A stretch of 64,000 nucleotides of DNA from Comamonadaceae bacterium (GCA_947373185.1 CANBWP010000003.1:59363-123362); one strand, 5' to 3'. Counted from the stretch's first letter, positions 18,547 to 29,567 are shown. Numbers and translations are program-made. Notes: a model not told the origin generated them from the sequence alone.

Positions 18547-19326
18547 TTACAAGCGAACCGGAATGCCCCGCTCGCGCATGCGCTGCTTGGCCTCTTGCAC
18601 CGTGTATTCACCGTAGTGAAAAATGCTGGCAGCCAGCACAGCATCGGCGCCACCTTGTTGCACGCCATCGGCCAAATGGTCTAAGTTGCCAACACCCCCC
18701 GAGGCAATGACGGGCACTTGCACCGCATCGCTCACGGCTTTGGTCAGGGCCAAATCGAAGCCCGATTTGGTGCCATCGCGGTCCATGCTCGTGAGCAAAA
18801 TTTCGCCCGCACCAAACTCAGCCATCTGGGCCGCCCACTGAACAGCGTCCAAACCGGTGTTTTGACGACCGCCGTGGCTGTAAACATCCCAGCCCTCACC
18901 GCGCAACGCAATGTCTTGGGCTTGACGGCGTTTGGCATCGATGGCCACCACAATGCACTGGGCACCATATTTTTGGGAGGCATCGCGAATCACTTGAGGG
19001 TTGGCAATGGCCGCAGAATTGAAGCTGGTTTTGTCGGCGCCGGCATTGAGCAATCGGCGAACATCGTCCACCGTGCGCACGCCCCCACCCACCGTGAGGG
19101 GAATAAAGACCTGTGAAGCCACAGCCTCAATGATGTGCAAAATGAGGTCTCGGCCATCGCTGGTGGCGGTGATGTCCAAGAAGGTGAGTTCGTCAGCACC
19201 CTGCTCGTTGTAACGCGCGGCAATTTCAACCGGGTCGCCTGCATCACGCAATTCGACAAAATTAACGCCTTTGACCACGCGGCCACCGGTGACGTCAAGG
19301 CAAGGGATGATGCGTTTGGCTAGCAT
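18547..19326 (-). CDS. hisF: Imidazole glycerol phosphate synthase cyclase subunit HisF
   Basis: HisF uses ammonia from HisH to convert PRFAR into imidazole glycerol phosphate and AICAR. This (beta/alpha)8 barrel has the catalytic aspartates in [15 protein letters not shown] and VVAIDAKRR, and phosphate loops with the GGG motif in [10 protein letters not shown]. Its 259 residues are complete. The start overlaps the preceding mutarotase-like gene by 7 nt, so that gene, not hisA, is its immediate upstream neighbour. Confidence 0.97.
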   Translation of the reverse strand: MLAKRIIPCLDVTGGRVVKGVNFVELRDAGDPVEIAARYNEQGADELTFLDITATSDGRDLILHIIEAVASQVFIPLTVGGGVRTVDDVRRLLNAGADKTSFNSAAIANPQVIRDASQKYGAQCIVVAIDAKRRQAQDIALRGEGWDVYSHGGRQNTGLDAVQWAAQMAEFGAGEILLTSMDRDGTKSGFDLALTKAVSDAVQVPVIASGGVGNLDHLADGVQQGGADAVLAASIFHYGEYTVQEAKQRMRERGIPVRL

Positions 19327-20168
19327 GAGGTTTCAAGCGTAAATTGTTGCCAAGCTTCCCAGTGCTGGGACGGTTGGACTTGAACAGAAGAGGTGACACT
19401 GGCTGCTTCAACACACAGCATGTGTTGATAGCCATCCATCGGCATGTCATGAAGTTGGCTGCATTTTTCGGCGCCGGGGTTCCACACCACGCTTTGTCCC
19501 CAAGAAGGACTTTGCTGAATTTGCAAACGTGCGGCGCCTTCTTGCAGTGTCCACGTGGGCTGCGCCTGCGTGCTGACATTGTAGACACGGTCAAATTCCG
19601 AGTTGAAAATGAGTTGCCCTGAACAAGTTTGGTGCGTGTCACGAACGGCGTCCCACTCGGGCTGTTGCCCTTGGCCCAGCAGGCTGACTTGCGCCAACTG
19701 GTTCACCGCCAAATAGGTGTGCAGTGCGCCTGTGAATTCCAAACGCTGGGTGCCCGAGTTTTCTACCCGCAACGCCACCTTCAAGCCGCCCTCTGTCAGC
19801 GAGACCGTGAGCAAGGCTCGAAACTGAAACGGCCACAAGGCGAGAGTGTGTTCGTTGGCTGAAAACCCGAACACTTGACGCGGTCCTTGGCTGAGCTCAG
19901 GTAACAAGCGCCAAGGTGTGTTGCGCGCAAAGCCGTGCTTGGGCAAAGTGCCGCGCTGATTGAACTGCGGAAAGCAAACCGGTATGCCACCACGAATGGC
20001 CGTCGTGCCGTCGCACACGGCGCGCGGACTGAGGTACAAACGCTCCTGGCCTGCGGCCTGCCAAGACAGGACGTGTGCGCCCTGCTCGGCCACAAACACA
20101 CTGTCGCCGTTGGGCAAGGACCAACGCCAACCGGCATGGCCCTGAAAGATATCAGTCGTTGAGTTCAT
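19320..20168 (-). CDS. Aldose-1-epimerase-like protein (D-hexose-6-phosphate mutarotase family)
   Basis: The protein resembles YeaD-type D-hexose-6-phosphate mutarotases of the galactose mutarotase fold. Visible similarity includes [26 protein letters not shown] (a conserved family His), LHTYLAV and the C-terminal [17 protein letters not shown]. The ATG at 20168 gives 282 residues; the longer frame to 20306 runs inside hisA. It overlaps hisA by 17 nt upstream and hisF by 7 nt downstream, so it is translationally wedged between two consecutive his enzymes. A sugar-phosphate epimerase role is inferred from family only; no link to histidine synthesis is known to me. Confidence 0.82.
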   Translation of the reverse strand: MNSTTDIFQGHAGWRWSLPNGDSVFVAEQGAHVLSWQAAGQERLYLSPRAVCDGTTAIRGGIPVCFPQFNQRGTLPKHGFARNTPWRLLPELSQGPRQVFGFSANEHTLALWPFQFRALLTVSLTEGGLKVALRVENSGTQRLEFTGALHTYLAVNQLAQVSLLGQGQQPEWDAVRDTHQTCSGQLIFNSEFDRVYNVSTQAQPTWTLQEGAARLQIQQSPSWGQSVVWNPGAEKCSQLHDMPMDGYQHMLCVEAASVTSSVQVQPSQHWEAWQQFTLETSC

Positions 20169-20892
20169 CGGCCCGTGCCTGGGCTGCATGGAAGTCGAGG
20201 TCACCCGAGTAAATGGCGCGGCCACAAATGACGCCCTCGACACCTTCCGACTCAACAGCGCACAGCTGCTCAATGTCGGCCATGTTAGACAAGCCGCCAG
20301 AGGCAATCACAGGGATGGTGAGGGCTTGCGCCAATTTGACGGTGGCATCGATGTTGATGCCACTCAACATGCCATCTCGACCAATGTCGGTATAGATGAT
20401 GGACTCGACGCCCCAGTCTTCAAATTTTTTGGCCAGGTCCACCACTTCGTGGCCTGTGAGCTTGCTCCAGCCGTCGGTGGCCACTTTGCCGTCTTTGGCG
20501 TCAAGACCCACAATGATGTGGCCGCCAAAGGCACTGCAGGCATCTCGCAGGAAGCCTGGGTTTTTGACCGCCGCAGTGCCAATGATGACGTAGCGCAAAC
20601 CACCATCGATGTATTTCTCGATGGTGTCTAAGTCACGAATACCACCGCCGAGTTGAACGGGGATCTCATCGCCCACCGCTTTGAGGATGGACTTGATGGC
20701 CGCAAAATTTTGCGGCTTGCCGGCGAATGCGCCGTTCAGGTCGACCAAGTGCAAACGTCGCGCGCCTTGGTCAAGCCAACGCTTGGCCATGGCCGCGGGG
20801 TCTTCACCAAAAGTGGTGGCTTGGTCCATGTCGCCTTGTTTGAGGCGAACGCAATGGCCGTCTTTGAGATCAATTGCAGGTATCAGAATCAT
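20152..20892 (-). CDS. hisA: ProFAR isomerase HisA
   Basis: HisA isomerises ProFAR to PRFAR. This (beta/alpha)8 barrel, paralogous to HisF, has the catalytic Asp in [15 protein letters not shown], a second acidic site in [12 protein letters not shown] and the phosphate loop QLGGGIRD. It is full length at 246 residues. It follows hisH by 50 nt and overlaps the mutarotase-like gene at its 3' end. Confidence 0.97.
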   Translation of the reverse strand: MILIPAIDLKDGHCVRLKQGDMDQATTFGEDPAAMAKRWLDQGARRLHLVDLNGAFAGKPQNFAAIKSILKAVGDEIPVQLGGGIRDLDTIEKYIDGGLRYVIIGTAAVKNPGFLRDACSAFGGHIIVGLDAKDGKVATDGWSKLTGHEVVDLAKKFEDWGVESIIYTDIGRDGMLSGINIDATVKLAQALTIPVIASGGLSNMADIEQLCAVESEGVEGVICGRAIYSGDLDFHAAQARADELND

Positions 20893-20942
20893 GGCTAAAA
20901 GCTAGCGCTGGCGTAGTGAGAAAAATAAAGGTTGAAAGAAAC

Positions 20943-21605
20943 TCAAGGCTGCCAATGCAGGAAGTTCCGGTACAGCGCCAGACCTTGGTCGGCGCTTTTT
21001 TCGGGATGAAACTGCGTGGCAAACAAATTATCGCGGGCAATGGCACAGGCAAACGCACCACCGTAGTCAGTTTCAGCGGCGACATGCGCAGGCAGATCGG
21101 GCTTGGCGTAGAAGCTGTGCACGAAATAAAAATAGCTGCCGCTGGGAATCTGACCCCAGACAGGATGCTGCGCGCCTGCGTGCTGGCTGAAATTGACTTG
21201 ATTCCAGCCCATTTGGGGCACTTTGAATCGGCTGCCATCGGCTTGCAATTGGCCCGCCAAGTCAAACTTGATGACATTGCCCTGAATGAGGCCCAGGCCC
21301 GGTGTGTCGCCTTCTTCGCTGTGGTCCAGCAACATTTGCATGCCCACACACACCCCAAACAAAGGCTTCTTGGCGGCCGCATCGAGCACGGCCTCCATCA
21401 ACCCGGAATCGCGCAATTCACGCATGCAATCAGGCATGGCACCTTGACCCGGCAACACCACCCTAGAAGCATCGCGAACATCTTGCGGGTTGGACGTGAT
21501 TTTGACATCGACGCCCGTGTCTTGCGCAGCATGCATGACGGCTTGGGCCACCGAACGCAGGTTGCCCATGCCGTAATCCACCACAGCCACTGAATTGGGA
21601 GACAT
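20943..21605 (-). CDS. hisH: Imidazole glycerol phosphate synthase glutaminase subunit HisH
   Basis: HisH hydrolyses glutamine and channels ammonia to HisF. This class I glutamine amidotransferase has the nucleophile Cys in [10 protein letters not shown] and the His/Glu pair in TQFHPEKS; the oxyanion-strand region reads LPGQGAMPD. The length of 220 residues is normal. It is 2 nt downstream of hisB. Confidence 0.97.
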   Translation of the reverse strand: MSPNSVAVVDYGMGNLRSVAQAVMHAAQDTGVDVKITSNPQDVRDASRVVLPGQGAMPDCMRELRDSGLMEAVLDAAAKKPLFGVCVGMQMLLDHSEEGDTPGLGLIQGNVIKFDLAGQLQADGSRFKVPQMGWNQVNFSQHAGAQHPVWGQIPSGSYFYFVHSFYAKPDLPAHVAAETDYGGAFACAIARDNLFATQFHPEKSADQGLALYRNFLHWQP

Positions 21606-21607
21606 GC

Positions 21608-22204
21608 TCAGAGCGAACCTTTGGTTGAAGGAATGACGCCCACTGATCGGGGGTCAATTTCAAGTGCGGCGCGCAACGCACGGGCAAAGGCCTTGAAAAC
21701 CGTTTCAGCTTGGTGGTGTGCGTTGTCACCGCGCAAATTGTCAATGTGCAAAGTGACCAAGGCGTGGTTCACAAAACCTTGGAAAAATTCGTGCATGAGC
21801 TGGGTGTCAAAACCACCCACCATGCCGCTGGTGAATGGCACATGATTGACCAGGCCTGGGCGGCCTGAAAAATCAATGACCACCCGAGACAAGGCTTCGT
21901 CCAGGGGCACATAGGCGTGGCCATAACGACGCAGTCCTTTTTTGTCGCCAACGGCTTGCGCCACAGCTTGACCTAGCGTGATGCCCACATCTTCAACCGT
22001 GTGGTGACCGTCGATGTGCAAATCGCCTTTGGCATCGATTTCTAAGTCGATCAGGCCATGGCGTGCAATTTGATCAAGCATGTGGTCAAAAAAACCAATG
22101 CCCGTGGACAAGCGGGCTTGGCCGGTGCCATCCAAATTGACTTTGACTCGGATCTGAGTCTCTGCAGTTTTGCGCGTGACTTCTGCAACGCGGGGTGTGC
22201 TCAT
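21608..22204 (-). CDS. hisB: Imidazoleglycerol-phosphate dehydratase HisB
   Basis: HisB dehydrates imidazole glycerol phosphate to imidazole acetol phosphate at a di-manganese site. The protein is monofunctional at 198 residues, with no histidinol-phosphatase domain. Metal-binding motifs [25 protein letters not shown] and [16 protein letters not shown] are all intact. It overlaps hisC by 4 nt. The histidinol-phosphatase step must be encoded elsewhere. Confidence 0.97.
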   Translation of the reverse strand: MSTPRVAEVTRKTAETQIRVKVNLDGTGQARLSTGIGFFDHMLDQIARHGLIDLEIDAKGDLHIDGHHTVEDVGITLGQAVAQAVGDKKGLRRYGHAYVPLDEALSRVVIDFSGRPGLVNHVPFTSGMVGGFDTQLMHEFFQGFVNHALVTLHIDNLRGDNAHHQAETVFKAFARALRAALEIDPRSVGVIPSTKGSL

Positions 22205-23301
22205 AAAGATTCCTTGAATGCTGCCAACATGCGGGCGTTTTCATCGGGGGTTCCGACCGTCAATCGCAAACAGTTGCTCAGCAATGGGTGCATTTTAGAA
22301 ACGTTCTTGACCAAAATGCCTTTCGTTTTCATACCTTCGAAGCACTTTGTGGCGTCTGGCATACGAACCAGAAGCATATTGGCCTGACTTGGGAAAACGT
22401 AGACACCTGGCAAAACTGACAATGACTGAGTGAGTTTCTCGCGTTCTTGCCGAATTTGAGCCGCCTGCGCGGCAAAAACGTCGGTATGTTCCAGTGCAAA
22501 CAAAGCGCACTCGCAGTTCAACACACTGATGTTGTAGGGCGGGCGTACCTTGTCGATTTCGGCAATCAAGGCCTTGGGGCCGACCATGTAGCCCAAACGG
22601 ACACCCGCCAACCCAAACTTAGACAAGGTGCGCATCAACAGCACATGGCCATGCTTTGCAATGCGGTCCATGTAGGTCCGGCTGGCAAAGGGCTGATAGG
22701 CCTCGTCCATCACCACCAAGCCCCCTTGTTGACCTTGCGCCAGCACGATGCGCTCAATGACTTGCTCGTTCCACAGTGTCCCTGTGGGATTGTTGGGATA
22801 AGCCAGATACACCACCGCTGGTTGATGCGCGGCAATGGCCGACAGCATGGCGGCTTCGTCCAGTTCAAAGTCGGCGGTGAGGGGCACGCCGTGAAACGTC
22901 ACCCCTTGCAATTGCGCGCTCATGGCGTACATCACAAAACCGGGCAAAGGCGCCAAGAAAGTCGCGCCCGGCACATCGCAGGCCAAGGAAATGAGGGTGA
23001 TCAACTCGTCTGAGCCATTGCCCAACATGATGTCAAAGCCTTCTGGCATGTCGGCGTAATGGGCCAGCTTGTCGCGCAGCACATTGACGCGGTCACCCGG
23101 ATAACGGTTGAGCGCCAAGGCGCCCAAGCGCGCACCCAATTGCGCTTGCAGCGCGGGCGACAAGCCATACGGATTTTCCATGGCGTCCAGTTTGACCATG
23201 CCGTTTGAGTCTTGAATGGCATAGGCGTGCATCGACTGCACATCTTGGCGAATGTGCTTCAACCACTCGGGCTTGGTGTTGGTTTGGGTCAGATCACTCA
23301 T
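22201..23301 (-). CDS. hisC: Histidinol-phosphate aminotransferase HisC
   Basis: HisC is a PLP enzyme converting imidazole acetol phosphate and glutamate to histidinol phosphate. It has the fold-type I pattern: NGSDELI, the AYPNNPTGT loop, [10 protein letters not shown], and the PLP lysine in [15 protein letters not shown]. The length is 366 residues. It overlaps hisD by 4 nt upstream and hisB by 4 nt downstream, consistent with coupled translation. Confidence 0.96.
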   Translation of the reverse strand: MSDLTQTNTKPEWLKHIRQDVQSMHAYAIQDSNGMVKLDAMENPYGLSPALQAQLGARLGALALNRYPGDRVNVLRDKLAHYADMPEGFDIMLGNGSDELITLISLACDVPGATFLAPLPGFVMYAMSAQLQGVTFHGVPLTADFELDEAAMLSAIAAHQPAVVYLAYPNNPTGTLWNEQVIERIVLAQGQQGGLVVMDEAYQPFASRTYMDRIAKHGHVLLMRTLSKFGLAGVRLGYMVGPKALIAEIDKVRPPYNISVLNCECALFALEHTDVFAAQAAQIRQEREKLTQSLSVLPGVYVFPSQANMLLVRMPDATKCFEGMKTKGILVKNVSKMHPLLSNCLRLTVGTPDENARMLAAFKESL

Positions 23302-24644
23302 GGGGTTTCTCTTTGGGGCGGCACGGGCTGCAGGCGCAATTCAGCTGCACGGGCATGGGCTTGCAGGCCTTCGCCATAGGCCAATTCGGCGGCAATTTTG
23401 CCCAGGCTTTGGGCGCCTTTTTCACTGACCTCAATGAGGCTGGAACGCTTTTGAAAATCGTAGACGCCCAAGGGCGATGAAAAACGCGCGGTGCCACTGG
23501 TGGGCAGCACGTGGTTGGGACCGGCGCAGTAATCACCCAAAGATTCACTGGTGAACGCACCCAAGAAAATGGCGCCCGCATGTTTGAGCAAAGGCTCCCA
23601 CTCGTGGGGGTCGCGGCTTGACACTTCCAAGTGCTCTGGCGCAATGCGATTGCTGATCTCACAGGCCTCTTGCATGCTGCGGGTTTGAATGAGTGCACCG
23701 CGGTCATTCAATGACTTGGCAATGATGGCGGCACGCGGCAGGGTCGGCAGCAAATGGTCAATGGCGGCCTGAACTTTGTCGATGTAGTCGGCGTCAGGGC
23801 AAAGCAAAATACTTTGCGCCAATTCATCGTGCTCAGCTTGCGAGAACAAATCCATGGCCACCCATTCTGGGGGTGTCGTACCATCGGCCAGCACCAAAAT
23901 TTCGCTAGGGCCCGCAATCATGTCAATGCCCACAGTGCCAAACACACGTTTCTTGGCACTGGCCACATACGCATTGCCAGGGCCAGTGATCTTGTCAACT
24001 TTGGGCACCGACGCTGTGCCATACGCCAACGCGGCCACCGCTTGCGCTCCCCCAATGGTGAAGGCCCGTGACACACCCGCCACATATGCCGCGGCCAAAA
24101 CCAAGGGGGTTTTCACGCCCTGGGGCGTGGGCACGACCATGATGATTTCTTCAACGCCCGCCACATGGGCCGGAATGGCGTTCATCAACACAGACGAGGG
24201 GTAAGCGGCTTTACCGCCGGGTACATAAATACCCACGCGGTCCAAGGGCGTGACCTTTTGGCCGAGCAAAGTGCCGTCTTCGTCTTGGTAAGACCAACTT
24301 TCACCAGAGGCTTTTTTCTGCGCTTCGTGGTAAGTGCGCACCCGCTTGGCGGCCGCTTGCAGCGCTTCTTTTTGCGCAGCAGGCAAGCCCTCAAAGGCGG
24401 CCTTTAATTCGGCTTGCGTCAGCACCAACTGCTGCATGTCGGCCGCATCCAAACCGTCAAAGCGCTGGGTATAGGCCAGCACCGCAGCATCACCGCGCGC
24501 TTGAACATCTGCCAGGATGTCTGCAACGCGCGACTCAATGGCTGCGTCAGCGTCAGCAGACCAATGCAGGCGTTTTTGAAACGCTGCTTCAAAGTCAGCG
24601 TCTGTGGTTTTCAATCGCAAAGCTTTTGCAACAAGCGCAGTCAT
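23298..24644 (-). CDS. hisD: Histidinol dehydrogenase HisD
   Basis: HisD is the zinc enzyme that oxidises L-histidinol to histidine with two NAD+. Conserved segments include [39 protein letters not shown], the catalytic-region IAPEHLEV and [18 protein letters not shown]. Its 448 residues are complete. It follows hisG by 11 nt. Confidence 0.97.
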   Translation of the reverse strand: MTALVAKALRLKTTDADFEAAFQKRLHWSADADAAIESRVADILADVQARGDAAVLAYTQRFDGLDAADMQQLVLTQAELKAAFEGLPAAQKEALQAAAKRVRTYHEAQKKASGESWSYQDEDGTLLGQKVTPLDRVGIYVPGGKAAYPSSVLMNAIPAHVAGVEEIIMVVPTPQGVKTPLVLAAAYVAGVSRAFTIGGAQAVAALAYGTASVPKVDKITGPGNAYVASAKKRVFGTVGIDMIAGPSEILVLADGTTPPEWVAMDLFSQAEHDELAQSILLCPDADYIDKVQAAIDHLLPTLPRAAIIAKSLNDRGALIQTRSMQEACEISNRIAPEHLEVSSRDPHEWEPLLKHAGAIFLGAFTSESLGDYCAGPNHVLPTSGTARFSSPLGVYDFQKRSSLIEVSEKGAQSLGKIAAELAYGEGLQAHARAAELRLQPVPPQRETP

Positions 24645-24655
24645 GTCAGTCCCTT

Positions 24656-25318
24656 TTAAGAAGACGTCTTGCCAGCTTGTCCCGCCGCCACCGCGCCCGC
24701 AAAGGCTTCAATGATGGCGCGAATGGGCGCTTGCTTCAATTTGAGGGAGGCCTGATTGACCACCAAACGCGAGCTGATGTCCATGATGCGCTCCACCTCA
24801 ATGAGGTGGTTGGCTTTCAGTGTGCTGCCCGTAGAAACCAAGTCAACGATGGCGTCGGCCAAGCCCGTCAGGGGTGCCAACTCCATGCTGCCATAAAGCT
24901 TGATCAAATCGACGTGCACGCCTTTTTGCGCAAAAAAGTCGCGCGCAATGCTGGTGTATTTGGTGGCCACTTTCAAGCGTGAGCCCGAACGCACAGCACT
25001 GACGTAATCGTAGTCGGCACGAACCGCCACGCTCATGCGGCATTTGGCAATTTGCAAATCAAGCGGTTGGTACAAGCATTGGCCGCCATGTTCAATCAAG
25101 GTGTCCTTGCCCGTCACGCCCAAATCGGCGCCGCCGTATTCGACATAGGTGGGCACATCGGTGGCGCGGACCAAGACCACACGCACGCCGGCTTGGTTGG
25201 TGGGCAGAATGAGTTTGCGCGAAGTTTCGGGATCTTCCAGAACCTCTATGCCTGCGGCCTTCAAGAGCGGCAGTGTTTCGTCAAAAATGCGTCCTTTGGA
25301 CAAGGCCAAGGTGATCAT
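24656..25318 (-). CDS. hisG: ATP phosphoribosyltransferase HisG, short form
   Basis: HisG starts histidine synthesis by joining ATP and PRPP. At 220 residues it is the short form, lacking the C-terminal ACT-like regulatory domain. In other bacteria this form needs the HisZ partner for activity and feedback control. Visible motifs are [23 protein letters not shown] and the PRPP-binding region [12 protein letters not shown]. hisZ is not in this window. murA lies 50 nt upstream. Confidence 0.96.
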   Translation of the reverse strand: MITLALSKGRIFDETLPLLKAAGIEVLEDPETSRKLILPTNQAGVRVVLVRATDVPTYVEYGGADLGVTGKDTLIEHGGQCLYQPLDLQIAKCRMSVAVRADYDYVSAVRSGSRLKVATKYTSIARDFFAQKGVHVDLIKLYGSMELAPLTGLADAIVDLVSTGSTLKANHLIEVERIMDISSRLVVNQASLKLKQAPIRAIIEAFAGAVAAGQAGKTSS

Positions 25319-25368
25319 GTCAATTCCTGTTGTGTTGAGCCTGCATGGCTTGCGTTCATCACTTGTAT

Positions 25369-26634
25369 TTATTTCGAGCGCTCAATCTGCGCGCCTACTT
25401 TGCGCAGCTTGGCTTCCATCCGGTCATAGCCACGGTCCAGGTGATAAATGCGGTCGACAATGGTTTCGCCCTCCGCCACCAAACCTGCAATCACCAAGCT
25501 GGCCGAAGCCCGTAAATCAGTGGCCATGACCGTGGCGCCCGACAGCTGTGGAACGCCTTGCACCACGGACACTTTGCCGTCAATTTGAATGTTGGCGCCC
25601 AAACGTACCAACTCATTGACGTGCATGAAGCGATTTTCAAAAATCGTTTCGGTCACTTTGCTGGTCCCTTCAGAGATGCAATTCAAGGCCATGAATTGCG
25701 CCTGCATGTCCGTGGGAAAACCAGGGTACTCGGTGGTTCTGAAACTTTGGGCCTTCATGCGGCCGGCTGCTTTGACGCGCACAAAATTGGCACCCACTTC
25801 AATGAGGGCGCCTGCATCACGCAACTTTTCAATGACGGCGTCCAAGTGATCGCCGCGCGCATGTTTCAAAATCACATCACCCCCCGTGGCCGCGACGGCG
25901 CACAAAAAGGTACCGGCTTCAATGCGGTCGGCCACCACCGCGTGTTCACAACCGCGCAAGGCCTCAACGCCCTGAATGTGAATGCGGCTGGTGCCATGGC
26001 CTTCAATCTTGGCGCCCATGCGAATGAGCATTTCGGCCAAGTCAGGAATTTCGGGCTCCTGGGCTGCGTTCTCTAAAACGGTTTCACCTTCTGCCAATGC
26101 CGCCGCCATCAAAAAGTTTTCAGTGCCGGTCACGGTCACCATGTCGGTGGCGATGCGCGCACCCTTCAGGCGTGTCCTGCCGTGGGCTAAATTGGCCACC
26201 ATGTAACCGTGCTCTACCGCAATGTGAGCGCCCATGGCTTGGAGGCCTTTGATGTGCTGATCGACAGGCCGTGAACCGATGGCACAACCACCCGGCAAAG
26301 AAACGCGGGCTTGGCCAAACCTGGCCAGCAAAGGACCCAAAACCAAGACCGAAGCGCGCATGGTTTTGACCATTTCGTAAGGGGCTTCGGGATGGTTCAG
26401 CGCACCCGCGTCCATTCGAACGGTGCCGTCTTCTTCGTGCTCACAGCGCACACCCATGTTGCGAATCAGTTTGAGCATGGTGCTGACGTCTTGCAGCCTG
26501 GGCACATTGCGCAAGACCACCGCTTGGTCAGTCAGCAAAGCCGCGCACAACTCGGGCAAGGCCGCGTTCTTGGCGCCAGAAATTTCAATCTCGCCATTCA
26601 ATGAATGGCCACCGCGAATGATGAGTTTGTCCAT
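25369..26634 (-). CDS. murA: UDP-N-acetylglucosamine 1-carboxyvinyltransferase MurA
   Basis: MurA transfers enolpyruvate from PEP to UDP-GlcNAc, the committed step of peptidoglycan synthesis and the fosfomycin target. The N-terminal [12 protein letters not shown] and the catalytic Cys117 in [13 protein letters not shown] are present; Cys, not Asp, predicts the fosfomycin-sensitive type. The length of 421 residues is normal. It lies 32 nt after the ibaG-like gene and before hisG, the common Burkholderiales order. Confidence 0.97.
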   Translation of the reverse strand: MDKLIIRGGHSLNGEIEISGAKNAALPELCAALLTDQAVVLRNVPRLQDVSTMLKLIRNMGVRCEHEEDGTVRMDAGALNHPEAPYEMVKTMRASVLVLGPLLARFGQARVSLPGGCAIGSRPVDQHIKGLQAMGAHIAVEHGYMVANLAHGRTRLKGARIATDMVTVTGTENFLMAAALAEGETVLENAAQEPEIPDLAEMLIRMGAKIEGHGTSRIHIQGVEALRGCEHAVVADRIEAGTFLCAVAATGGDVILKHARGDHLDAVIEKLRDAGALIEVGANFVRVKAAGRMKAQSFRTTEYPGFPTDMQAQFMALNCISEGTSKVTETIFENRFMHVNELVRLGANIQIDGKVSVVQGVPQLSGATVMATDLRASASLVIAGLVAEGETIVDRIYHLDRGYDRMEAKLRKVGAQIERSK

Positions 26635-26666
26635 GTTGTGGTTCTTTTTCGGGTTCTCTCAGCCCA

Positions 26667-26909
26667 TCAGGCTTGCGTTTTGGCCCATTCAGCCGGCGTG
26701 TACGTTTTCATCGACAAGGCGTGAACCTCGTCGTTTTGCATTTTGTTGCCCAAGGTGGCGTACACCTTTTGATGACGACCAATCGGACGCAGGCCTTCGA
26801 ATTGAGCGGACACCACCACCGCTTGCCAATGGCGACCATCGCCGCTGACTTCGAGGTGGTCACAGGCGAGGCCTGCGGCAATCATGGCTTGAATTTGTTC
26901 TGCTGTCAT
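26667..26909 (-). CDS. BolA/IbaG family protein
   Basis: This small BolA-fold protein of 80 residues is closest in look to IbaG (YrbA), which lies next to murA in many Proteobacteria. BolA proteins bind monothiol glutaredoxins and Fe-S clusters and affect envelope stress. The helix-turn-helix-like GRHWQAVVVSAQFEGLRPIGRHQKVYATLG segment carries the conserved His residues. The start at 26909 (TAEQIQAMIAAGL) is chosen because the longer upstream frame lies inside the permease gene and is not conserved. Confidence 0.9.
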   Translation of the reverse strand: MTAEQIQAMIAAGLACDHLEVSGDGRHWQAVVVSAQFEGLRPIGRHQKVYATLGNKMQNDEVHALSMKTYTPAEWAKTQA

Positions 26910-26938
26910 TTGAAATTCGTGACGAAGATAAGGCGGGT

Positions 26939-27694
26939 TCAACCGCGAATTTTGTAGCCGGACTTGAGCCAACGAATGGCCAAGGCGCTGACGGCCAAGA
27001 AAGCCGTCAAGACCACAGCCAAGCTGATCCATGGCGAAACATCGCTTTGACCAAAGAAGCCGTATCTAAAGCCATCGATCATGTAAAAGAAGGGGTTCAG
27101 GTGACTCAGTTTTTGCCAGAATGGGGGCAAAGAATGAATCGAATAAAAAACGCCCGACAAAAAAGTCATGGGCATGATGACAAAGCTTTGGAAGGCTGCC
27201 ATTTGGTCAAACTTTTCGGACCACAAGCCGGCCACCAATCCCATGGCCCCCAGCAAACCTGCCCCCAAAAAGGCAAAGGTCAAAATCCACAAAGGCGCTT
27301 GGTATTGAAGGGGCGCGAACCACACCGTCACAGCAAACACACCCAAACCTACCGCCAAACCGCGCAGCATGGCCGAGCCGACATAGGCCACAAACCAATG
27401 CCAGTGCGACAAAGGCGTGAGCAACAAGAACACCAAGTTGCCCATGATTTTGCTTTGCACCAAACTCGAAGAGCTGTTGGCAAAGGCATTTTGCAAGACA
27501 CTCATCATGATGAGGCCAGGCAAGAGGAAGGCGGTGTAAGGCACGGTGTCATAGACCTTGACGTGGTCTTCCAGCACGTGGCCAAAAATCATCATGTACA
27601 AAACAGAGGTGAGCACGGGCGCAGCGATGGTTTGGAAAGCCACCTTCCAAAAACGCAAGACCTCTTTGTAAAACAACATGCGCCAACCGTTCAT
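26939..27694 (-). CDS. ABC-2 type transporter permease (YadH-like)
   Basis: This six-span ABC-2 membrane permease of 251 residues is partnered with the adjacent ATPase. Hydrophobic helices fill the sequence, and the ABC-2 signature region near LSGVFYSIHSLPPFWQKLSHLNPFFY fragment (FYSIHSLPPFWQ) is clear. The pair resembles E. coli YadGH, whose substrate is not established. Its ATG overlaps the ATPase stop by 4 nt. Confidence 0.9.
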   Translation of the reverse strand: MNGWRMLFYKEVLRFWKVAFQTIAAPVLTSVLYMMIFGHVLEDHVKVYDTVPYTAFLLPGLIMMSVLQNAFANSSSSLVQSKIMGNLVFLLLTPLSHWHWFVAYVGSAMLRGLAVGLGVFAVTVWFAPLQYQAPLWILTFAFLGAGLLGAMGLVAGLWSEKFDQMAAFQSFVIMPMTFLSGVFYSIHSLPPFWQKLSHLNPFFYMIDGFRYGFFGQSDVSPWISLAVVLTAFLAVSALAIRWLKSGYKIRG

Positions 27695-28608
27695 GATTTA
27701 CCCTCGGCCATCACATCCAAGAACACATCTTCCAAATCGGCTTTCCGAATTTCAATGTCTTCTGCCGTCAGCCCTGCTTGGCGCACGGCAGCCAAATAAT
27801 TTTCAATCTCCAAGGCGTCATGCGCAGGAAACTGAACAATGCGTCCGGTGATCCGTGCCTTGCTGGCCAAAGCCGCTGGCAACTGGCCGTCCAACTTAAA
27901 GCGCAACACATTGCTGGATGCAGATTTGAGCAACTCGGAAGTGCTGGCCAAGGCCAACACGCGGCCTTGCTTGAGCATGGCCAATCGACCACACAGCGCT
28001 TCGGCTTCTTCCAAATAATGCGTGGTGAGGAGCACGGTGTGGCCCTCGCGGTTCAATTTGGCAATGAATTGCCAAAGCGTTTGGCGCAACTCCACATCGA
28101 CACCCGCAGTGGGCTCGTCCAACACAATGACACGCGGTTTGTGCACCAAGGCTTGCGCCACCAAGACACGGCGCTTCATGCCGCCCGAGAGTTGCCGCAT
28201 GTTGGCATTGGCTTTGTCAGACAAACCCAAATGCGCCAGCAACTCATCAATCCATGCGTCGTTTTTCTTGACGCCGAAATACCCAGACTGAAAACGCAGC
28301 GCCTCGCGCACAGAAAAGAAAGGATCAAACACCAACTCTTGCGGTACCACGCCCAACATGCGACGCGATTGAACATAGTCGGTTTGCACGTCGTGGCCGT
28401 GCACCAAGACGCGGCCCTCGGTGGCACGGCTTAAGCCTGCCAAAATGCTGATGAGCGTGGTCTTGCCGGCACCATTGGGGCCGAGCAAACCAAAGAACTC
28501 CCCTTCAGCAATGTCAAAGCTGACGTCATTGAGGGCCTTGAAGGGCTGACTGCCAGCAGATTTGGCAGGGTATGTTTTTGAAACAGATTGAAAAGAGATG
28601 GCGGGCAT
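27691..28608 (-). CDS. ABC transporter ATP-binding protein (YadG-like)
   Basis: This is the nucleotide-binding subunit for the overlapping ABC-2 permease. Walker A GPNGAGKT (43-50), the signature LSGGMKRR, Walker B VIVLDEPTAGVD and the H-loop LLTTHYLEEAE are intact. A C-terminal extension brings it to 305 residues, as in drug or polysaccharide exporter ATPases. It is located immediately after mlaB, and this neighbourhood suggests an envelope substrate, which is inference. Confidence 0.92.
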   Translation of the reverse strand: MPAISFQSVSKTYPAKSAGSQPFKALNDVSFDIAEGEFFGLLGPNGAGKTTLISILAGLSRATEGRVLVHGHDVQTDYVQSRRMLGVVPQELVFDPFFSVREALRFQSGYFGVKKNDAWIDELLAHLGLSDKANANMRQLSGGMKRRVLVAQALVHKPRVIVLDEPTAGVDVELRQTLWQFIAKLNREGHTVLLTTHYLEEAEALCGRLAMLKQGRVLALASTSELLKSASSNVLRFKLDGQLPAALASKARITGRIVQFPAHDALEIENYLAAVRQAGLTAEDIEIRKADLEDVFLDVMAEGKS

Positions 28609-28626
28609 GAGCCCCCTATTTTACGG

Positions 28627-28911
28627 TCATGCGCTTTCGACCAAGAGCTCGGAGACACCATAAAGCATGGCCAATTCACGCAATTTGGCCGGGAATTGCT
28701 TGAATTTCAAAGATTTGGACAAACTTTCCGCTTCTCGGCGGCATCCAAGCAAGACGGCCAGCGCGGAAGAATCGAATTCGGACAGGCTGCCCGCTTGAAT
28801 TTCCACCTCAGTGTCGGGGCTGCTGCGGATTTGAGATTGCAGCTGCGCCAAGCAAGCCGCAGCATTGCTGTGTCGCAAATCAGAGGGAAGAACCAGCAGA
28901 GCCGTTGACAT
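28627..28911 (-). CDS. mlaB: STAS-domain protein MlaB
   Basis: MlaB is a small cytoplasmic STAS-domain protein that binds MlaF and stabilises the phospholipid-transport ABC complex. The 94-residue product shows the STAS core LQAGSLSEFDSSALAVLLG, with the usual D-S-S switch region. It sits 17 nt after mlaC, completing the mlaFED-A-C-B set. Confidence 0.88.
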   Translation of the reverse strand: MSTALLVLPSDLRHSNAAACLAQLQSQIRSSPDTEVEIQAGSLSEFDSSALAVLLGCRREAESLSKSLKFKQFPAKLRELAMLYGVSELLVESA

Positions 28912-28928
28912 GGTGAAACTGTGTGGAT

Positions 28929-29567
28929 TTACGCTTTTTTGGCGTTGGATTTGTTGCGATCGGACAGGCTTTTGATCAAGCCGTCCATGCCGCCCGCATT
29001 GATTTCTTTGGAAAACTGGGAACGGTAGTTTTCAACCAGCCAAATGCCCATGACATTGAGGTCGAAGATTTTCCATCCGGCACCTTCGCCAGGTGTTTTT
29101 TCCAGACGGTAATCGAGTTGAATCGGCTCGCCCTTGCCTTTGACTTCGGTTTGGACCACCAGATTTTTGTCATCGGTGGCGCCGCGCAGGGGTTTGACTT
29201 CGATGATTTGGTCGTTGATTTGCGTCAGTGCGCCAGAGTAAGTGCGAATGAGCAAGAGTTTGAATTCTTCTTGCAGACGGTCTTGCTGCTCGGGCGTCGC
29301 CTTGCGCCAGCCGGGGCCTGTGGCCAAGGCGGTCATGCGTCGAAAATTGACATGCTGCATCAACTTGCTGTCGACCAATTGCATGATTTTGTTGACGTCG
29401 CCGGCCTTGATGGACTTGTCTGTGCGAACAGCGTCCAAGGTTTCGCTTGAAATTCTCTTGACGAACGCATCAGGGGCTTCGTCAGCGGCCCAAACAGACC
29501 CCCAGCCCGCCATCAAGGTCAGGACGAGGCACACGTGAAGGAAGGGGGACAAAATTTTGCGGATCAT
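28929..29567 (-). CDS. mlaC: Periplasmic phospholipid-binding protein MlaC
   Basis: MlaC shuttles phospholipids across the periplasm between the MlaA-porin complex and MlaFEDB. A signal peptide covers about residues 1-27 (cleavage near VWAAD). The mature region shows NFRRMTALATGPGWRKATPEQQDRLQEEFK and the Ttg2D-type VIEVKPLRGATDDKNLVVQTEV stretches. Its 212 residues are typical. The gap to mlaA upstream is 123 nt and shows no further gene. Confidence 0.92.
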   Translation of the reverse strand: MIRKILSPFLHVCLVLTLMAGWGSVWAADEAPDAFVKRISSETLDAVRTDKSIKAGDVNKIMQLVDSKLMQHVNFRRMTALATGPGWRKATPEQQDRLQEEFKLLLIRTYSGALTQINDQIIEVKPLRGATDDKNLVVQTEVKGKGEPIQLDYRLEKTPGEGAGWKIFDLNVMGIWLVENYRSQFSKEINAGGMDGLIKSLSDRNKSNAKKA

